This document shows, one piece after another, positions 16,846-21,046 of a stretch of 21,046 bases of DNA. The DNA is from Rhodococcus sp. IITR03 (GTDB lineage Bacteria > Actinomycetota > Actinomycetes > Mycobacteriales > Mycobacteriaceae), in the NCBI GenBank assembly GCA_001017865.1, contig LATQ01000251.1:1-21046 (forward strand). Direction: 5' to 3'. The first letter of the stretch is position 1, and each line of letters opens with the position of its first letter. The translations under genes and the position numbers were made by a program. The notes beneath the pieces are model-generated. The model was given only the letters and a program-made list of their open reading frames with translations, made no database searches and was not told the DNA's origin.

Positions 16846-16861
16846 TGTGTTGGCCGTCACA
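16846..16861. promoter_or_regulatory. CRP/GlxR-like site between BVMO and LuxR genes
   Basis: TGTGTTGGCCGTCACA fits TGTGA-N6-TCACA with one half-site mismatch and agrees at 14 of 16 bases with the site at 11337-11352. A possible LuxR-gene promoter, TTGGCC at 16850-16855 and TATGTT at 16874-16879 with an 18-bp spacer, overlaps it, so binding there might block that promoter while serving the opposite one. Confidence 0.45.
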
Positions 16862-16907
16862 CGACCACCCGGGTATGTTGGGCCCACTATCTCTGAGAAG
16901 CGTGACG

Positions 16908-19287
16908 ATGGATCTGCTGCCGGAATCTGCACCACCCCGCACCGCGGGGCCCACCCGTTCGGTGACGACCTTCGTCGGTCGCCGTCGCGAGATCGACGAG
17001 GCCCGGTCGTGTCTCCAGCGGACCCGGCTGCTGACGATCCTCGGTCCGGGCGGAGTGGGAAAGACCCGGGTGGCCGAGGAACTGGCGGTGCGTACCTCGC
17101 GCGCGTTCCGTGATTCCTTCCGCTGGATCGATCTGGCGGTGGTGCGGGATCCGGAGTCCGTTCCCTCGGCTGCGGCGGCCGCTCTGGGCGTGACCGACCA
17201 GTCCACCAGACCCGTGATGGACAAGATCATCGATCGTCTCCGCGACCAGCACATGCTGATCGTGGTCGACAACTGCGAACACCTGATCGCGACCGTGGCC
17301 GACTTCGTCGCTGCCGTCCTCGGTGATGCACCGGAGGTGCGGATCCTCGCAACGAGTCGTGAGCCGCTCGCGGTGGCAGGGGAGACGGAGTATGTGCTTC
17401 CACCTCTGACGACACCGGAGGGATCGACGGGGAACCGGGCGGCCGATCTCGAGCGGTTCGAAGCGGTGGGTCTGCTTGCGGAACGGGCTCGGCAGGTGGT
17501 CCCGGACTTCGAGGTGACCGATGACAATGCCGATGCCGTGGCGCAACTGTGCATCGCGCTCGACGGCGTGCCGCTCGCTCTCGAACTCGCGGCCACCCGG
17601 CTGCGTTCGTTGTCTCCGGCACAACTCGTCGACCGACTCGATCGTCGTTTCGCACTGCTCACCGGAGGCAGTCGCGTGGCGGTGCCACGGCAGCAGACGT
17701 TGCGCGCCTGATCGACTGGAGTTACGAACTGTGCTCCGACGCCGAGCGGACGCTGTGGGCGCGGTTGTCGGTGTTCACCGGCAGTTTCGACCTCGAAGCC
17801 GCGGAGACCGTCTGCGCCGACGACGATCTGCCGAGCGAGCAGGTCATCGACCTGCTCGACAGGTTGATCGCGAAATCGCTTGTGGGTGTCGATCGTTCGT
17901 CGTCGGTGTTGAGATACTCGCAATTGGTGACCGTGCGCGAGTACGGACACGAACTGCTCGACGCCCGCGGGGAACGCGAGCAGCTGTACCGGCGGCATTG
18001 CGAGCACTATCTCGACCGTGCCCGCCGCTGCGCCGAGAGCTGGTACGGGCCGAGACAATCCGCCCTGCTGTCGTCGATGCGCGCCGACCACGCGGATTTC
18101 ATGGCCGCGCTCGACCGGTCGATCCGGGACGACGAGGAACTCGCCACGGGGGCGGCACTCGCCGTCGCGCTGCGCTATCACTGGATCGCGGGCGGCTACC
18201 TGTCCACCGGGCGGGCCCGGCTCGAACGACTCCTGCAACGACTTCCGCTCTCGAGCAGCGAGCGCGGCAACGTGCTGTGGGTGACCGCGTGGACGGCTCT
18301 CATCCAGGGAGATCGCGACGGAGCGGCGGTCCACCTCGACGAGTGTCGTTCGATCGCAGACGAATCCGGCGACGTACGGTTGCGGGCTCATTGCGATCAC
18401 TGGAGCGCTCTGCACGCACTGTTCTGCGGGGCGACGGCCGAGGCGATCGACCTCTACCTCCGTGCGGCCCGGGTGCATCGTGCGCACGGCGACCACGCCG
18501 CCCACCTGACCTGCCTGTTCCAGCTGGCGATGGCGCAGACCTACGACGGGCGACTCGACGACGCCTGGAGACGTGCGCTCGTGTCGTCGAGATGGCGGAT
18601 CAGCACGGCGAGCGATGGAACAAGGCCTATGCGCTGTGGGTCTCGGGACTCGCCCATTTCCGTCTCGGGCGCCTCGACTCCGCGGTCGACGCGGCGAACG
18701 GTGCCCTGGCCGTACAGCGCGACTTCGAGGACAAGATCTGCACGGCGCTGTCGCTCGAGTTGCTGGCCTGGTCGGCGGGCGCCGAAGACGATCCGGAGAA
18801 GGCGGCACGGTTGTTCGGGGCCGCACGGACGGTGTGGCAGCGCCTCGGTACGACGATCGCAGCATTCGGACCGCATATCGAGCAGGACTCGATCGCAGCG
18901 GAACGTCGCCTCCGGGACAAGGTGGGCGAGACGGACTCCGTCGGATCGCCTCACCCGCAGTCCGGCACGACCATCGTCGATCTCGTGGACAGCGCGCTGG
19001 AGCCGAGGAAGTCCTCGGGGAGACGGGCCTCGCGTGCTCCGGTCTCCGAACGGCGGCACCGCGGTGGTGGCGAGTCCGCCTCCCGGACATCCCCACTGAC
19101 GAAGAGGGAGCAGGAGATCGCGGGACTCGTCGCCGGAGGTCTGAGCAATCGCGCGATCGCCGACCGGCTCGTGATCTCACGCCGGACCGTCGACGGTCAC
19201 GTCGAACGGATACTCGACAAACTCGGCGTGCACTCCCGCACACAGGTCGTCTCGTGGTTGCACGGCCACGAAGCGCCCCGAGTGTGA
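16908..19287 (+). CDS. Large ATP-binding LuxR-family transcriptional regulator, frameshifted
   Basis: This is a signal-transducing ATPase with a C-terminal LuxR DNA-binding domain, like mycobacterial Rv0890c/Rv1358-type regulators. The N-terminus TFVGRRREIDEA leads into the P-loop GPGGVGKT near residues 46-53. Walker B is MLIVVDNCEHL, followed by the sensor-like ILATSREPL and LDGVPLALELAA. The middle is a helical, probably TPR-like region (about residues 330-650). The C-terminal helix-turn-helix is LTKREQEIAGLVAGGLSNRA followed by IADRLVISRRTVDGHV. Two missing bases are inferred, both in C runs: near 17708 (TLRALIDWSYEL) and near 18567 (GRLDDALETCARVV). The repaired protein is 793 aa. ATG 16908 has only a weak ribosome site (GAGAAG). 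Divergence from the monooxygenase/esterase operon suggests it controls that operon. The signal is unknown. Confidence 0.88.
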
Positions 19288-19309
19288 GCGAGCAGGGCGG
19301 CGATCCCGA

Positions 19310-20611
19310 TCAGGACCGGGCCGAGGCCGACTCCCGGCGTGCCGCGGGTACCTTCGTGATCATCGTGAGCACGACCGATACGAGCGCGATGATGCCGATG
19401 GTGGTGTAGGCGAGGGTGTAGGCCTTGTCGTCACCGAGGAGCGTGGACGCGATGATCGGGCCGATGATGCCGCCGATGCTCCACCCGATGAGCATCAGGC
19501 CGTAGATGGCGCCGGCGTTGCGGACCCCGAAGAAGTCGCCCGCAGTGGCGGGCATGGTGCCGAATGCGCCGCCGTAGCAGAGATAGATGATCGCGGCCAG
19601 GATCGAGAACAACACCACGCCGGTGGCATGCGGCAGCACGATCAGGCACACGCCCTGCAGTACCAGCAGTGCGGTGAAGGTCTTCATCCGGCCGATGCGG
19701 TCGGAGATCGCCGCCCACACGATCCGGCCGGCGCCGTTGAAGATCGCGAGCACGCCCACGAGGGCCGCCGCGCCGGAGGCGCTGAAACCGGCGATGTCGG
19801 ACGCACTCGGCTTCGCCTGCGAGATCAGGGAGATGCCGGCGGTCACGCACAGGGTGAGGATGGCGGTCAGGAGGTACCACTGGGGCGTGCGGAGGGCCTC
19901 GCCCTGGGTGTACTCCTTGCCGCGGTCCGCTCCGCCGCCGTCGCGGCCGACGGGGTCGAAGCCCGGCACGGTGTACCCCTCGGGCGGGTTGCGGAAGAGT
20001 GCCGCACCGGCCAGCGACATCACGAGGTAGGCGCTACCCAAGGGCAGGAAGGCACTCGTGGGGTCGTCCGGATTCCGGTCGATGAGCACTGCGCGACCGG
20101 CGAGGTGAGCACGGCGCCGAACCCGAAGCCGCCCACCGCGAGTCCGGTGATGAGACCGGTCTTGTCGGGGAACCACTTCTGCAGCATGGCGATCGGGACG
20201 ATGTACGCGAAGCCCAGCCCGAAACCGCTGATGATGCCGTACCCGAGGATGAGCAGCCAGTAGTCGTCGGCTCCGTCGGTGAACGAGGCGAGGAGGATGC
20301 CGAGCGCGTAGATGATGCCGCCGATCAACGCGACGACCCGGGGACCTTTCAGGTCCTGCAGTCGGCCACCGAGATAGGTGCCGATGAAGATCATGCCGAT
20401 GGTGACGGTGAACGGCAGTGAGGCCCGGACCGTGCTCAGTTGCCAGGAGTCGGCGCTCTCGAGCTCCGCCGAAGACCGACCACGCGTAGACCGCGCCGAT
20501 CGAGAACTGCAGCAACAGACCCCCGGCGACGAGGAGCCAGCGGAAGCTGCCCGGAGGCTGTGCCGTCGCGGCGTCGCCGTGTGGTTCGCGCGTGGGCTTG
20601 CCGGAGTCCAT
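19310..20611 (-). CDS. OFA-family MFS transporter (oxalate/formate antiporter-like), frameshifted
   Basis: This is a 12-helix inner-membrane transporter of the oxalate:formate antiporter (OFA) branch of the major facilitator superfamily. The N-terminal helix GLLLQFSIGAVYAWSVF is diagnostic for the branch. GGRLQDLKGPR is the loop 2-3 motif, and IVPIAMLQKWFPDKTGLITG and GGAFGTMPATAGDFFG are also typical. Two breaks are inferred. Near 20466 two bases (possibly one GC unit) are missing, giving FGGALESADSWQLSTV. Near 20098 one base is missing, giving LTSPVAQVLIDRN. The repaired length is 434 aa. ATG 20611 is preceded by AAGGAG. It lies 33 bp downstream of the NrfD-like gene, so the two are probably one transcript. 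Oxalate or formate as substrate is a family-level guess, since many OFA members have other or unknown substrates. Confidence 0.85.
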   Translation of the reverse strand: MDSGKPTREPHGDAATAQPPGSFRWLLVAGGLLLQFSIGAVYAWSVFGGARERRLLATEHGPGLTAVHRHHRHDLHRHLSRWPTAGPERSPGRRVDRRHHLRARHPPRLVHRRSRRLLAAHPRVRHHQRFRAGLRVHRPDRHAAEVVPRQDRSHHRTRGGRLRVRRRAHLAGRAVLIDRNPDDPTSAFLPLGSAYLVMSLAGAALFRNPPEGYTVPGFDPVGRDGGGADRGKEYTQGEALRTPQWYLLTAILTLCVTAGISLISQAKPSASDIAGFSASGAAALVGVLAIFNGAGRIVWAAISDRIGRMKTFTALLVLQGVCLIVLPHATGVVLFSILAAIIYLCYGGAFGTMPATAGDFFGVRNAGAIYGLMLIGWSIGGIIGPIIASTLLGDDKAYTLAYTTIGIIALVSVVLTMITKVPAARRESASARS

Positions 20612-20644
20612 GCGTTCTCCTTCGTCCTGCCCGCGAGCCGGATC

Positions 20645-21046
20645 TCAGCTGCGGTAACGAACGGGTTCCCCGCGATCGACTCGTTCACGCTGGGGAACGA
20701 CGGTGTACTTGGGATCCTTCGCCGACGCGATGCCGGCCTCGTAGACTCCGACTCGCGTGCACAGCGAACCGACCATGAGTGCGGCACCGGACACTGCCGA
20801 CACCATCCGATTGCGGCGGCCGACGAGTGCGCCGAGCGCGCCGGCCACCGTCAATGCCTTACTGGCCTTCATCAATCGCCCGGGGCGGCCTGGTGGAGCG
20901 TCTCGGCCGACAGGCCCATCGACTTCTCCATCTGCTGCTCGGTTCGCGAGTTCGACGAGCGCACCGCCGACGGCGAAGGCGCGCGCCGGCCCGGCCTCGG
21001 CGACGGCGCACCAGCAGTCCGAGACCACCCGATGCGGCCCGCCGCG
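20645..21046 (-). CDS. NrfD/PsrC-like membrane subunit, C-terminal part (truncated by window edge, frameshifted)
   Basis: This is the C-terminal part of what looks like an NrfD/PsrC-type quinone-interacting membrane anchor of a molybdoenzyme-like complex. The start is beyond the right edge. Visible features are AEAGPARAFAVGGALVELA, then MEKSMGLSAETLHQ, GRPGRLMKASKALTVAGAL, and the tail GVYEAGIASAKDPKYTVVPQ followed by RERV. The FEAG-x-SA-DPKYTV-PQR ending is the main basis for the family call. The frame changes near 20945 and near 20895, and perhaps two bases are missing near 21010. It ends at TGA 20645-20647 and is followed closely by the OFA transporter gene. Catalytic and ferredoxin subunits would be expected to the right of the window. 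Confidence 0.6.
   Translation of the reverse strand, partial: RGGPHRVVSDCWCAVAEAGPARAFAVGGALVELANRAADGEVDGPVGRDAPPGRPGRLMKASKALTVAGALGALVGRRNRMVSAVSGAALMVGSLCTRVGVYEAGIASAKDPKYTVVPQRERVDRGEPVRYRS

Noticed and set aside
16829..19243. Very long open frame (about 800 codons) antisense to the LuxR regulator
   Set aside because: It has no family motifs, is rich in Arg, Ser and Pro, and mirrors a well-supported plus-strand gene. GC-rich third positions commonly keep the antisense frame open.
1..21046. Large-scale pseudogene formation or horizontal decay of the region
   Set aside because: The breaks are single short losses at G/C runs, spread evenly over core and accessory genes and a tRNA. There are no internal substituted stops, no transposons and no loss of motif conservation.

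Overview
The window is uniformly GC-rich DNA with actinobacterial codon use. It carries a mycolic-acid marker gene (a CmrA/Rv2509-type mycolate reductase) inside a gene neighbourhood known from mycobacteria, so the source is a mycolate-containing actinobacterium, most likely Rhodococcus or a close relative. The species cannot be fixed from this sequence alone. No mobile element, CRISPR array, rRNA or replication origin was seen. No gene-free stretch exceeds about 275 bases.

Layout. (1) 1-697: 3' part of a secretory-lipase-family gene. (2) 731-7235: a block that follows the M. tuberculosis neighbourhood hisT - orn (Rv2511) - Rv2510c - Rv2509 - Rv2508c, namely tRNA-His, oligoribonuclease, HerA-like ATPase, mycolate reductase and a UMF1-type transporter. 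A trimethylamine-monooxygenase-like flavoprotein gene sits between orn and the ATPase gene. (3) 7242-10564: secreted SGNH esterase, acyl-CoA thioesterase with a divergent TetR regulator, and an epoxide-hydrolase-type alpha/beta hydrolase. (4) 10643-14075: a FabR/DesT-like TetR regulator divergent from a ferredoxin-reductase plus fatty-acid-desaturase operon, followed by a small conserved-looking protein. (5) 14101-19287: a Baeyer-Villiger monooxygenase plus HSL-type esterase operon, divergent from a large ATP-binding LuxR regulator. (6) 19310-21046: an OFA-family transporter and an NrfD-like membrane subunit that runs off the right edge.

How the genes fit together. Most of the accessory genes act on lipids, esters or ketones. 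The desaturase pair makes unsaturated acyl chains under a likely lipid-sensing repressor. The monooxygenase/esterase pair fits a ketone-to-ester-to-acid plus alcohol route. Imperfect CRP/GlxR-type sites (pattern TGTGA-N6-TCACA) occur in three promoter regions: the desaturase operon, the monooxygenase/LuxR pair, and the tmm/ATPase pair. This suggests a shared carbon-status control.

The main caution is sequence quality. Almost every gene is broken by apparent loss of one or two bases, mostly in short G or C runs. Restoring about 35 bases gives full-length family-typical proteins, and the repaired lengths are multiples of three. Even the tRNA appears to lack one base. This looks like a systematic deletion error of the assembly rather than mass gene decay. 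Coordinates are for the sequence as given, and the reading frame changes inside most genes.
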